Below the pieces are notes generated by a model that saw only the letters and a program-made list of their open reading frames with translations, had not been told where the DNA came from and ran no database searches. A DNA stretch of 64,000 bases, taken from contig NZ_SSBJ01000023.1 of assembly GCF_004795055.1 (NCBI RefSeq), forward strand, positions 62,001 to 126,000. The letters run 5' to 3'. This document shows positions 8,322 to 27,094 of this stretch, one piece after another. Numbering within the stretch: the first letter of the stretch is position 1; every line of letters begins with the position of its first letter. The position numbers and the translations under genes are program-made. This DNA is from Streptomyces sp. A1136 (lineage in GTDB: Bacteria; Actinomycetota; Actinomycetes; Streptomycetales; Streptomycetaceae).

Positions 8322-11300
8322 GCCTGTGTCTCCTTCTTCTCCAGGAGCTGGTCGATGAATTCGGCGAGTTCGGATACGACGGGGAACTCGAAGAGGTTGC
8401 GCAGTTTGAAGCCCACCTTGAACTCGTCCCGCACCTTGGCGACGAGCTGGGTGGCGAGGAGCGAGTGTCCGCCGATCTCGAAGAAGTCGTCGTCGGCGCC
8501 GACCTGCCCGAGGAGCAGGAGCCGGGCCACCATGTCGGCGACGGCCTTCTCGGTCGCGGTGCGGGGCTCGACGTAGGTCGTGGAGCCCTGGGTGTAGAAG
8601 CCCGGCTCGGGGAGCATGGAGGCGTCGATCTTGCCGCCGCCGGTCAGCGGGAAGGCGTCCAGCGCGACGAGGTGGGCGGGCAGCATGAAGTCCGGGAGGC
8701 GCTCGGCCAGGAACTCGCGGAGCCACTCCGCGCAGCCGCGGCCGCCTTCGCTGTCGATCAGGTAGCCCACGAGGTGGGCACCCGTGCTTTCGCCCGCCTC
8801 GACGACGAGGCTGCCGGTCACCCGCGGGTGCCGGCGCATGACGGCTTCGATCTCGCCGAGTTCCACGCGGAATCCGCGGAGTTTGATCTGGCGGTCGACG
8901 CGGCCGAGGAACTCCACCGTGAGGTCGGGCAGGAGGCGCACCTTGTCGCCGGTCCGGTACATCCGCGCGGAGGGGTCCGTCGCGAAGGGATCGGCGACGA
9001 ACCGTTCCTTCTGCTCCTCGGTCGGGGACAGGTAGCCCTGGGACACGGAGGAGCCGCCGATCCACAGCTCGCCCGGGACGCCGACCGGCAGCGGCCGGCG
9101 CAGGGGGTCGAGGACGTAGGCCCGCGCGTGCCGCATCGGCGTGCCGAGCGGGACGCTGGAGGCCAGCGCGGCGAGGTCGTCCGCCGCGGAGGCCCGCCCG
9201 CACAGGACGCCGACCGTCGTCTCGGTGGGCCCGTAGTGGTTGTAGAGCCGGCAGTCGCCCAGGTAGCCCTCGAAGAGGTTGTACCAGCCCCAGCCGAACG
9301 GCTCGCCGCCCGCGACCAGTGCCTGACGCGGCATCAACCGCTCCGGCGCCTCGGCCACGGTGAAGACGGCCTCCAAGTGCGAGGGCGTGATCTTGAGGAG
9401 GTCGTAACTCTCCGAGGAGAGCAGTTCGGCGAGTGCCTGCGCGTCCGCGGAGACCTCGGGGGCGACGACCAGCAGTGCGCCGCCGGTGAGCAGCGGCGGG
9501 AACAGCGCGGTGTTGCCGAGGTCGGTGCCCAGGGTGCTCAGGGCGACCGAGTCGACCGGACCGGTCAGCTCCAGCCGGTCCAGGACGCCGTCCAGGTAGG
9601 CGGCGAGCTGCCCGTGGCCGACCAGCACGCCCTTCGGCGTACCGGTGGATCCCGAGGTGAAGATGACGTAGGCGGGGTCGTCGTCGGAGGTGGCGACGTC
9701 CGGGCGGGCCTCGCCGCGGCCGGCGCACACCGTCAGCTCCGCGTCCAGGAGGACGGTGTCGCACTCCTGCGGGAGGGCCGGGGCCGTCTCACGCGTGGCC
9801 ACGACGTGGCTGAAGCCCACGGCGTCGACGACGGCGGAGCGGCGCTTGACCGGCAGGTTCGGGTCGATCGGCACGTAGCCGGCGCCGGCCTTGGCGATGG
9901 CCAGGATCGCGACGACGGCCAGGTCCGAGCGCTCCAGGCACAGGCCGACCAGTGCGCCGGGGCGCACCCCGCGCCCGAGGAGCTCGTTGGCGAGCCGGTT
10001 GGCGGCCAGGTCGAGGTCCCGGTAGGTCCAGGTGCGGGTGGCCGTCCGCAGAGCCGTCGCGTCCGGGGTCCGCTCGGCGGTCCGCTCGACCTGCCGGTGC
10101 CAGTGCTCGGCCGGCCGCCGCGGCGGCTGCTGCGGGTTGGTGGCCGCCACGAGGTCACGGGCGGCCTGCTCGTCCAGCACGGCCAGGTCGGACACGACGG
10201 TCGCGAGGTCGCCGGCGAGGGCCGCCAGGGCGGCCCGCAGGCAGACCATCAGCGCCTCGGCGCCGCCCTCGGCCATGCCGAGCCTCTGGTGGCGCAGGGC
10301 GACGCGGATCTCCCCGTCCGCCGCGCGCACGGCCAGGGTGACCTTGCGGGCGTCGTCGGCAGGCTCGATCCACGGATCGCGGAAGACCGGCGCCGTCCCC
10401 GCGGTGAACGCCGCGCTCTCGTGGAACGAGAAGCCCGGGATGCCGGCGATGTGCTGCCCTGCCGGGTCCATGGAGGACTCGTCGGCCTGCTCGAAGGTGT
10501 CGAGTTCCAGGTCCACGGAGCGCAGCAGGTCACCGAGGGTCGTGTCGTCCGCGATCGGGGCGAGGACCGGTACGGGGGTCTCGAAGAGACCGATCGAGGT
10601 CTGCATCTCCCGGAACGGGCGGCGTGCCAGCAGCGCGTTGACGGCGAGGCGCTCCGGCCGGCCGGCCGCGTGCCACAGGCCGGTGAACCAGCCGGTCAGC
10701 AGGACGGTGGGCAGACCGCCGGCGCAGTCCCGGCCGAGGAGGCGCAGCCGCTCGGCGAGCGGCCCCGGCACGGTCCATTCGAGGGTGGCGCGGTCCGTGT
10801 CGTCGGAGAGCAGCTCCAGCGGCAGGTTGAGCGGGGGCAGGGCCGCCAGCGCGGCCGCGCGGTCGGCGGCGAGTTCGCGCTGGCGCGGGCTCGGCGCGCC
10901 TTCCTCGGTCTGCCACTGGGCGTAGTCGGCGTACTGGACGACGTCGTCGCGGGTCCAGGGCGAGCCCTCCAGCCGCGCGGCGCAGGCGTCCCTCAGGTCC
11001 CGCAGGAAGATGTCGGCCGAGACGGTGTCCATGCTCAGCCGCGGGGCCGACACCACGAGCGAGTGCCGCCCGTCGGTGTGGGTGAACACGACGAGGTGGA
11101 CGGCGCCGGCGGCGTCCCCGGTCCCGGCCGCCCCACGGGCCTCCTCGCGGACGAGCGCGGTGAACGCGGCGTCGTCGCCGGAGCGTTCCGACACGAGGAC
11201 GCGCGGCTCGTCCTCGATGACCATCAGGACGGCGCTGTTCTCACCGAGCACACGGCGGTACGCGGTCCGCAGGCTCTCGTGCGCCGCCACGACGTCCCGC

Positions 11301-11440
11301 GCCGCGTCCGCCAGCACGGACGGGTCGAGGGCGGCGCCGAGGGCCACCCCGGCGACCCTGCGGCCGCCTTCCCCGCCGTCGAGGCCGAGGACGTGCTGCT
11401 GCTGCTTCGACAGGAGGAAACCCTCCCAGGTCTGGGTCAT
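8315..11440 (-). CDS. NRPS module: degenerate C (interface-like), A (Asp), T
   Basis: 1041 aa. Residues about 1-420 form a condensation-fold domain, but the HHxxxDG motif is replaced by PRLSMDT (Asp138), so both histidines are missing and it should not condense. Residues about 440-940 are an adenylation domain (FTSGSTGTPKG, YGPTETT, YRTGD). Reading the specificity pocket by eye gives D-L-T-K-L-A-H-V-G-K, closest to aspartate codes. The T domain has Ser993 in GGHSLL. No thioesterase follows. ATG 11440 overlaps the DUF6817 stop (ATGA). The degenerate C domain may be a docking interface for the dioxygenase encoded next. Confidence 0.85.
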   Translation of the reverse strand: MTQTWEGFLLSKQQQHVLGLDGGEGGRRVAGVALGAALDPSVLADAARDVVAAHESLRTAYRRVLGENSAVLMVIEDEPRVLVSERSGDDAAFTALVREEARGAAGTGDAAGAVHLVVFTHTDGRHSLVVSAPRLSMDTVSADIFLRDLRDACAARLEGSPWTRDDVVQYADYAQWQTEEGAPSPRQRELAADRAAALAALPPLNLPLELLSDDTDRATLEWTVPGPLAERLRLLGRDCAGGLPTVLLTGWFTGLWHAAGRPERLAVNALLARRPFREMQTSIGLFETPVPVLAPIADDTTLGDLLRSVDLELDTFEQADESSMDPAGQHIAGIPGFSFHESAAFTAGTAPVFRDPWIEPADDARKVTLAVRAADGEIRVALRHQRLGMAEGGAEALMVCLRAALAALAGDLATVVSDLAVLDEQAARDLVAATNPQQPPRRPAEHWHRQVERTAERTPDATALRTATRTWTYRDLDLAANRLANELLGRGVRPGALVGLCLERSDLAVVAILAIAKAGAGYVPIDPNLPVKRRSAVVDAVGFSHVVATRETAPALPQECDTVLLDAELTVCAGRGEARPDVATSDDDPAYVIFTSGSTGTPKGVLVGHGQLAAYLDGVLDRLELTGPVDSVALSTLGTDLGNTALFPPLLTGGALLVVAPEVSADAQALAELLSSESYDLLKITPSHLEAVFTVAEAPERLMPRQALVAGGEPFGWGWYNLFEGYLGDCRLYNHYGPTETTVGVLCGRASAADDLAALASSVPLGTPMRHARAYVLDPLRRPLPVGVPGELWIGGSSVSQGYLSPTEEQKERFVADPFATDPSARMYRTGDKVRLLPDLTVEFLGRVDRQIKLRGFRVELGEIEAVMRRHPRVTGSLVVEAGESTGAHLVGYLIDSEGGRGCAEWLREFLAERLPDFMLPAHLVALDAFPLTGGGKIDASMLPEPGFYTQGSTTYVEPRTATEKAVADMVARLLLLGQVGADDDFFEIGGHSLLATQLVAKVRDEFKVGFKLRNLFEFPVVSELAEFIDQLLEKKETQAC

Positions 11441-12030
11441 CGGCTCGGCTCCGGTTCGATCCACAACTGCCCCTTGGTGTACTTGTTCCATGTGTCGACT
11501 GCGTCCTGACCGAGGTATTCGGCGGCGATCTGCCAAAAACCCGCGTACTCGGCCGGGAGGTTGAGGTGGGAGTGACCGACCTGCTGCGGCATGTGCGCCA
11601 GGACGTCGCCGAGCTTCAGGCGGAGCAGGTCCTCGAACTGCTCCCGGTCGAGCGGGATGTCCTCGCCGGTCCTGCGGTCCTTCAGGGCCGGTTGACCCTT
11701 CGGACGCATGATGTTGCGGAAGCTCTTGCCGAGCGACGCGTAGTTCATGACGGAGAAGCGGTAGATCATCTCCTCCACGCGGGGCCCGACGACCGCGCGG
11801 ACCTCGACGCGCTTGTCCTGGGGGATGGACTCGACGTTGTCGTTGTGGAGCCCCTCGGTCCCGTAGACGCCGTGGAACAGGCCGGCCAGGCAGACGTGGT
11901 CTCCCGCCTTCATGTCCCGGAGGATGGCGCACGCCCGGAACATGTGGTCCAGGAGCGTCTCGTCTTGGTGCGCGACCTTGTGCAGCCCCAGCCGCACGAG
12001 ATCGTCCCGGTACTGCTCTGTGTCAAGCAT
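11437..12030 (-). CDS. DUF6817-like (HD-like) protein
   Basis: 197 aa from ATG 12030, which lies 7 nt after GAGGA. A second in-frame ATG at 12036 is too close to that site. The N-terminal third reads LLDHMFRACAILRDM and HVCLAGLFHGVYGTEGL, the histidine-spaced pattern I associate with DUF6817, a small HD-like family often found beside natural-product genes. A C-terminal part ends GQLWIEPEPSR. No reaction is known. It sits between the PKS-NRPS and the Asp-NRPS and overlaps the latter, so it is probably needed in the same pathway, perhaps as a hydrolase or accessory subunit. Confidence 0.6.
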   Translation of the reverse strand: MLDTEQYRDDLVRLGLHKVAHQDETLLDHMFRACAILRDMKAGDHVCLAGLFHGVYGTEGLHNDNVESIPQDKRVEVRAVVGPRVEEMIYRFSVMNYASLGKSFRNIMRPKGQPALKDRRTGEDIPLDREQFEDLLRLKLGDVLAHMPQQVGHSHLNLPAEYAGFWQIAAEYLGQDAVDTWNKYTKGQLWIEPEPSR

Positions 12031-12090
12031 TGGCATTTCCTCGGTTGTCTCGTGTCCGCCGGCGCCCGGGCGCCGGCGGACGGGTGGTAC

Positions 12091-19748
<7,658 letters not shown>

Positions 19749-19752
<4 letters not shown>

Positions 19753-22700
19753 CGCGCTGTCCTCCGCGGTGTCCGTGCGCGCGTTTGCGCCTTGCGTGCG
19801 GCCGCCCGACGGCGTCCCGCGTCTCCGGTCGTGGTGGGGCCCTCCCCGCCGTCGGCGAGGTGCCGGGCCAGGCCGCGGACGGTGGGGTGCGCGAACAGGT
19901 CCACCACGGGCACCTGCCTCCCCAACCGCTCCCCCAGCCGGGCCTGCACCCGCAGCAAGAGCAGCGAGTGCCCCCCGACCTCGAAGAAGTTGTCCTCGGC
20001 GCCCACTTGGGCGACGGCCAGGACCTCGGCCCACACGGCGGCGACGAGCCGTTCCATCTCGCCGTGGAGGGGGGCCCGCGCGGTGGCGCCGCCCGCCGGG
20101 GCGGGAGGGGGCAGGGCCCGCCGGTCGGTCTTGCCGCGCTCGCCGCGCGGCAGGGCGTCCATCAGGACGAGCGCCGCGGGCACCATGTACTCCGGCAGCC
20201 TGCGCGCGAGGTGCTCGCGCAGCTCGTCCGCCGTGGCCGTACCGCCGAGCGCGGCGTACCCGACCAGGACGGGCTTGCCGGGCACGTCCTCGCGCAGGAC
20301 CACGGCCGCGTCCTTGACCTTCGGGTGTGCGCTCATGGCGGCCTCGATCTCGCCGAGTTCGATCCGGAAGCCGCGGAGTTTGACCTGGTGGTCGGTGCGG
20401 CCGAGGAAATCGAGCGTGCCGTCGGCGGCCGCCCGGACCCGGTCGCCGGTGGCGTACATGCGTTCGCCGGGCGGCCCCCAGGGGTCGGGCAGGAACACCG
20501 AGGCCGTCCGCCCGGGGTCCGCGAGATAGCCCTGGGAGACCCCGGGGCCGGCGAGGTAGAGGTCGCCGTGGACGCCGGGGGGGACCGGCCGCAGTCGCTC
20601 GTCGAGCACGTACGCGCGCACACCGGGCAGTGGTCTGCCGATCGGGACGGTCGTCCCGCCGCCCGGGGCGCCGGGGGCCGGCTCGTGCAGGGTGGCCGTG
20701 ATGGTGGTCTCCGTGGGCCCGTACGCGTTGAGCCAGCGCACCGCGGCGGGCGTCGCGGCCTGCCACTCGGCGAGCCGGCGGGCGTCGACCCGCTCGCTGC
20801 CGACGACGACGAGCCGCAGGGAGGGGCAGTCCGCCACCGGGTGCCGGTCGAGTACCGCGACCCATTCGTGCCAGTAGGAGGCGGGCAGGTTGAGCACGGT
20901 CAGCCGCTCCCGCCTGGCCAGCGTGGTCAGTTCCGCCATCCCCGGTACCGGCCCGGCCGGGAGCATCACGACGTGCCCGCCCCTGATCAGGGTGGCGAAC
21001 AGTTCCTCGGCCGCGACGTCGAAGCCGAGGGACGCGAACTGCAGGACCCGGTCGTCGGGGTGGAGGCCGTAGCGGTCGGCGACGGCCCGCAGCGTGTGGG
21101 CCAGGTTGGCCTGGCTGACGCACACCCCCTTGGGAGTGCCGGTGGTCCCCGAGGTGTAGAGGACGTAGGCGGTCGCGGCCGCGGGGACCGCGTGGGTTCC
21201 GGTGTCCTCGGTGGGCTGCCCGGTCCCCGCGGCCGGACCGCCGTCGCCGAGGGCTTCCTCGACGGTGACGAACGGGAAACCGCCGCTCGCGCGGCCGGCG
21301 CTCGCGGCGCACCCCAGGACCAGGACCGCCCCCGAGTCGGCGACGACCCGGTCGAGGCGTTCGCGCGGGGCGCCGGCGTCGACGGGGACGTAGGCGGCGC
21401 CGGCCTTCATGACGCCGATCAGTGCCACCGGCCAGTCGGGGGACCGTTCCACGCACACCACCACGCGGCTGCCGGGACGCACCCCGCGGGCCCGCAGATA
21501 CCGGTGGAGCCGCTCCGACCGGGCGGCGAGTTCGGCATGGGTCAGCGAGCGGCCGTCCTGGCTGACGGCGGTCCGCCCGCCCCAGCGCTGCGATGCCTCG
21601 GCCAGCAACCCGAGCAGCGTGGCCGAAGGCTCGGCGGGCTCGCTCCGAGGGCCCCCGACGAGTGCGTCCAGCTCGGCCCCGTCGAGCATCGACAGCTCGT
21701 GCAGCGGGGCTTCGGGCGTGGCGAGGGCGGATTCCAACAGAGCCGTGAAGTGCCCCGCGAACCGCTCCACGGTCGCCCTGTCGAAGAGGTCGACGTCGTA
21801 TTCGACGAGGCCGCGCAGGGCCCCCGTCTCCAGCGAGGACTCCTCCCAGACCAGGGTGAGGTCGAACTTCGCGACCGGGGCGACGGACTCGTGGACCGCC
21901 ATGGCCAGCCCGGGCGCGAGGGCGACCTCCCCGGGCACCTTCTGCATCGCCATCATCACCTGGAACAGGGGCGTGCGGCTCGGGTCCCGGGACGGCCGGA
22001 CGGCCTCCACGACCTGCTCGAACGGCACGTCCTGGTGGTCGAAGGCACCGAGGGCGCCCTCCCGGACGGTGGCGAGGAACCCGGCGAACGTCTGTTCCTC
22101 CTCCCAGCGGGAGCGGAGCACCAGGGTGTTGACGAAGAACCCGATGAGGTCGTCGAGTTCCGGTCGCACCCGGCCCGACACCGGGGTGCCGACGCTCACG
22201 TCGCGCACCCCCGCGTACCGACCCAGCGCCAGCGAGAACACCGCGAGCAGGGTCATGAACCGGGTGGTGCCGAGGCGACCGCTCACCTCGCCGAGCCGGG
22301 CGGTCAGTTCGGCCGACAGACGCACGGGGATCGTGTCGCCGACGTGCCGGGGGACGGCCGGGCGGGGGCGGTCGGTGGGCAGGTCGAGGGCGGGCGGCGC
22401 CCCGGCCAGACGGTCGCGCCAGTAGGCGAGTTGTCCGGAGCGGGCCGGGCCGTCAAGGAGGGCGCGCTGCCAGACGGCGTAGTCCGGGTACTGCGCCGGG
22501 AGCGGCGGCAGCGGGTCCGGGCCGCCGTCGGCCGCGGTCCGGTACAGGGCGGTGAGGTCGCGCAGGAGCACACCGACCGACCAGCCGTCGCAGACGGCGT
22601 GGTGCATCGTCACGAGGAGTACGGAGCGCCGCTCTTCCACGCGCAGCAGGCGGAAGCGGGCGAGCGGTCCGGCGGTGAGGTCGAAGGGGAGCGCGGCCTC

Positions 22701-25469
22701 CTCCCGGGCGCGGTCGTCGGCCGCCGCGGTGCGCTCGGCCTCGGGCAGGTGGCCGAGGTCCTCGGTGGCCCACGCGACGTCCCCCGCCGGGTCGACCACC
22801 TGTACGGGGTCGCCGCCGGGTGTGGCCTCCAGGCGGGTGCGCAGCGAGGCGTGGCGCCGTACCAGGGCGCGCAGCGCGCGGCGCAGGGCGGCCGGGTCGA
22901 GGTCGCCGGTGAGGGTGAGGACGAGGGAGACGTTGTAGAGCGGGCCGCCGGAGGCGAGCCGGTCCAGGAACCACAGCCGTCGCTGGGCGAAGGAGAGCGG
23001 CTGGGGAGCGGGGCCGGCGGGGGAAAGGGGCGGGATCGCGGCGGCTGAGCGGGCCGCGGCGGCGCGACGCGCGAAGCCGGACACGGTGGGCGCCTCGAAG
23101 ACGTCCCGCAGGCCGAGTTCGGTGCCGAGTCCGGCGGCGACACGGCCGACGGCCTGGGCCGCCAGCAGGGAGTTGCCGCCGAGCGCGAAGAAGTCGTCGT
23201 CGGCCGAGACCTCCGTCAGTCCCAGGAGTTCCGACCAGACGCGGGCCACCAGCTTCTCGGTCGCGCCGCGGGGCGGGACCAGGGTCGCGGAGCGGACGCG
23301 GTCCCGTTCGACCGGTTCGGGGAGTGCCGCGAGGTCGGCCTTGCCGTTGGGCGTCACGGGCAGCTCGTCGAGCAGCACGAACCAGGTGGGGACCATGGCC
23401 GCGGGAAGCCGGTCCGCTACGAAGGACCGCAGGGCACGCGGCTCGGGCCGCTCCTGTCCCGTGGTGACGAGGTAGGCGGCGAGCGCGCGCCGGTCGCCGT
23501 CGCCCTTGAGGACGACGACCGCCTCCCGTACGCCGGTGTGGCCGCGGAGCACGTTCGCGATCTCGTCGGGCTCGATGCGGACACCGCGGATCTTCACCTG
23601 GGAGTCGGCTCGGCCGAGGTACTCAAGGGTGCCGTCGGCTCGCCAGCGGGCGATGTCCCCGGTGCGGTAGAGGCGTTCGCCGGTGTTGAACGGGCTCGGT
23701 GTGAACCGCTCCGCGGTCAGGCCGGGGCGGCCCACGTAGCCGCGGGCCAGGCCGGGGCCTCCGATGTGCAGTTCGCCGGGCATCGCGACGCCGGCGTGTT
23801 CACCACGGCGGTCGAGGACGTACAACTCGGTGCCGGTGATCGGCCGGCCGATCGGGATCCGGTCCTCCGCGGCCGGGGTGCCGACGTCGTGGCGGCTCGC
23901 GATGGTGGTGCCCTCGGTGGGGCCGTAGGCGTTGACCAGTCGAACGCCGGGGGCGGCGTGGCGTACGGCGCGCACCCGCCGCCCGTCCGCGGCCTCACCG
24001 CCGAAGAAGAGCGTGCGCAGGGGCGCGAACAGGGCCGGGTCGGTGTCGGCGCACTTGTGGAAGACGGCCGTGGTGAGCAGCATCGAGGTGATGCCGTCGG
24101 CCTCGATTCGCCGGCGCAGGGCGGCGGGCGCCAGCACCTCGTGCTTGGGGACGCCCACCAGGCGGGCGCCGTTCAGCAGGGTTCCCCAGATCTCGAAGGT
24201 GGCCGCGTCGAACGAGGTGTTGGCGACCTGGCCCACCACGTCGGAGGGACCCCAGCCGAGGTAGTCGGTGTCGCGGACCAGGCGCACGATCCCGCGGTGG
24301 GTGATGGCGACGCCCTTGGGACGGCCGGTCGAGCCCGAGGTGTAGAGCACGCACGCCTGCTGGTCGGGATGCGCCGGCACGCGCGGGACGGGCGGGACGG
24401 ACCGCGCCTCCAACTCGTCGATCCGCACCACCGGGGCCTCGCCCGCGAAGGAGACGTCCCGGTCGGCGATCACCAGACGGGTCCGGCTGTCCCGCACCAT
24501 GTAGGCCAGCCGCGCGTCGGGGTGGCCCGGGTCGAGCGGGACGTACGCCGCGCCGGCCATCAGCACCGCGAGCATCGCGACGACCAGCGCCGCCGAGGGC
24601 TCGACGGCGAGTCCGACGGTGTTCTCGGCGCGCACCCCGCGTTCGTGGAGGGCGTCCGCCATCCGCTCCGCGCGGGTCCGGAGCTCTCCGTAGGTCACGG
24701 TGCCGTCGGCGAAGACCAGGGCGACGGCGTCCGGATCGGTTCCGGGGCGGTCGAGGAGGGCCTCGACCACGCCGAGGTGGGTCGTGCGGCCCGGCGCGGT
24801 GCCCCAGGCGGTGAGCAGGGCCAGTTCTTCGGCGGTGGTGTGCCGCAGCGCGTGGAGTGGCGAGCCGGGGGCGGCCAGCGCGTTGTCCAGCAGGGTCGTG
24901 AAGTGTTCGGCGAATCGTTCGACGGTCGCCCGGTCGAACAGGCCGGGGTCGTGGGCGAGCACGCCGGACCGGGAGCCGTCGGGGGACGGGGCGTCCCACA
25001 GCAGTGCGAGATCGGCGGGCGGGGCGGGGCAGGCGGCCCGGGGGCCGGTCACCGTCGGGTAGGCCGGTGTCCGCGTCGGGGCGTCCCGCTCGTGCCGGTC
25101 CGGGGCGGCCTGCGCCAGGGCCTCGCGGACCACCGCGAGGAAATCCGTGAACGGGAGGGACTCGTCGGCGTGCGCGCGCAGGGGCAGGACGGTACCGGGG
25201 GCAGCCGGGGCCGGGACGCCGACGACGACCTCCGCGGCGCCCGTGCAACGGGCGACGAGCAGCGCGAAGACGGTGGTGAGCACGGTGAGCCGGTCGGTCC
25301 CGAGACCGTCCGCGACGCGCCGCAGACGTTCCTCGACCGGACGGCCGAGAAGGAGCGCGACCGAGTCCTGTGGTGCGCGGCGTCGGGTGGGCCGCCGGCG
25401 ATCGGTGGGGAGCCCGGGTGCGGAGGGCTCCTCGGGGAGCCGGTCCCGCAGTGATGCGTTGGCCGCCAC
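19749..25469 (-). CDS. NRPS: half-C, A, T, C, A, T (loading and first extension)
   Basis: 1906 aa from GTG 25469 (AAGGAG 9 nt upstream). Residues about 30-225 match only the C-terminal lobe of a condensation domain and lack HHxxxDG, so the first A-T pair should act as the loading module. A1 pocket reads roughly D-A-F-L-F-G-A-T-I-K, suggesting an aliphatic residue (weak). T1 Ser767 (GGNSLL). C domain with HHAVCDGWS (His956-957) is active-looking. A2 has FDVAAEELF and TVLNLPASYW and a pocket near D-V-E-N-V-V-A-I-T-K that I cannot assign. T2 Ser1835. A basic tail follows. It feeds the PKS-NRPS encoded next, with which it overlaps by 4 bp. Confidence 0.9.
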
Positions 25470-25697
25470 GTGAGGTTTCTCCTTCGATGGGCATGGCTCG
25501 CCGGGGACGGGAACCGGTGGTCCGGTTCCGTCCCGCGGCGGGCGGGGCTTGCCTGGTGCTGTGGCCGGGAGGGTGTGTCCCGGTGTCCGGTGCGCCGCGT
25601 CGCGGGGCGCGGCTCGCACGGGCCATACGTGCGTGGCCCGAGACCTCGGCGGGCGGGGGCGCGGTCCCGTCGACCGGACGGGACGTGCCGAGCGGAC

Positions 25698-26987
25698 CTA
25701 GCCGACGGGGTTCGGCTCCGCCGCTGATTCCGCCGGGTGCTCCAACTCGCGCATCCGGCGCACGGGGGAGACCAGCACGATCAGCGAGGGGACGAAGAGG
25801 CCGATCGCCGAGAGCACGATCGTTTCGCGCAGTCCCAGGGTGGTGGCCAGGGCGCCGCCCATGAGGGAGCCGAGGGCGAGGGTGCCCCAGGAGATCGAGC
25901 GCACGGTCGCGTTCACGCGGCCCTGCAGGTGTTCGGGGGTGATCGCCTGGCGGAAGCTGATGACGGTGACGTCCCACACCGGGATGCCGAAGAAACCGAT
26001 GAAGGTCGCGACGCCGGCCAGCACGGCGGCGCCGAGGGAGTTACCGTCCACGGTGGATAGGAGGAGGAAACCGAAGGCGGGCAGGGCCACGGCGCCGATG
26101 AGGGTGGGGCCGACGCCGAGCCGGGCGGTGAGCCGCTCGGACAGCAGGGCGCCCAGGAGTCCGCCGACGCTGCCGACGGCGACGATCAGGCCGACGGCCG
26201 CCGAGCTGAGTCCCGCCTCACGGACGAGGTAGAGGAAGTAGACGGCCATGACCGAGCTGAAGAACAGGCTGAGGAAGAAGACCGCGATGGTGCACCAGCG
26301 GAGCAACGGGGTGCGGCCGACGAGGGAGAACCCCTCGCGCAGCGAGGCCCAGACCGACTTCTTCCCCTCGGCGTCCGGGTCGGCCGGGGGGGCGGTGTCC
26401 GCGGGCATCCGGGTGAGGGCGAGCGCGGACACGAGGTAGCTCACGGCGTCCACGGCGATGACGGCGGGGGCGCTCAGGATCCCGATGAGGCCGCCCGCGA
26501 TGCCGGGGCCCGCGACTTCGGCCGTCGAGGCGGATGCCTGCAGCTTGCCGTTGGCCTCCATCAGCCGGTCACGGCCGACGAGCCCCGGCAGGTAGGACAT
26601 GTAGGAGATCTCGAAGAAGACGGTCATGGTGCCCACCACGAACGTCACGACGAGCAGTTGCGGGACCGTCAGCGAGTCCAGGGCGTAGGCCGCGGGTATC
26701 CAGGCCAGTGCGGCGAAGCGGATCAGGTTCGCGGCGATCAGGATGGGCCGCCGGGCCCGCCTGTCGACGAGGACACCGACGAACAGTCCGAACAGCAGGA
26801 ACGGCAACGATTCGAGCGCGCCCAGCAGACCGGCCTCCATCGGGGTCGCGTGGAGTACGACGACCGCGGTGAGGGGCAGTGCCACGTAGGTGATCTGGGT
26901 CCCCAGGAAGGAGACCGACTGACTCGCCCAGAAGAGGGCGAAGCCCCGGTTTCTGAAGACGGATCCGGGCGAACGGGTTGCCTCCAC
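25698..26987 (-). CDS. MFS exporter (EntS/MFS_3-like)
   Basis: 429 aa, GTG start with GGAGG 6 nt upstream. About twelve hydrophobic segments are visible. The N-terminal half carries FALFWASQSVSFLGTQITYVALPL and the loop GVLVDRRARRP (DRxxRR type), quoted here in parts of less than 20 residues each: FALFWASQSVSFLG and GVLVDRRARRP. This layout is that of the MFS_3 group, which includes the enterobactin exporter EntS and many NRPS-product exporters. It lies between mbtH-like and NRPS genes in the same direction, so export of the NRPS/PKS product is the natural inference. Confidence 0.8.
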   Translation of the reverse strand: MEATRSPGSVFRNRGFALFWASQSVSFLGTQITYVALPLTAVVVLHATPMEAGLLGALESLPFLLFGLFVGVLVDRRARRPILIAANLIRFAALAWIPAAYALDSLTVPQLLVVTFVVGTMTVFFEISYMSYLPGLVGRDRLMEANGKLQASASTAEVAGPGIAGGLIGILSAPAVIAVDAVSYLVSALALTRMPADTAPPADPDAEGKKSVWASLREGFSLVGRTPLLRWCTIAVFFLSLFFSSVMAVYFLYLVREAGLSSAAVGLIVAVGSVGGLLGALLSERLTARLGVGPTLIGAVALPAFGFLLLSTVDGNSLGAAVLAGVATFIGFFGIPVWDVTVISFRQAITPEHLQGRVNATVRSISWGTLALGSLMGGALATTLGLRETIVLSAIGLFVPSLIVLVSPVRRMRELEHPAESAAEPNPVG

Positions 26988-27094
26988 GGCAAACCTCCAG
27001 ATTCGGCGGGAGGGGACGACTGCGCCGGCCGGTCGGCCGGCGGTCGGGCGTGAACGAGCGCGCGGCCCGAGGCGTGGCGTGTGCCGGGTTTCGT

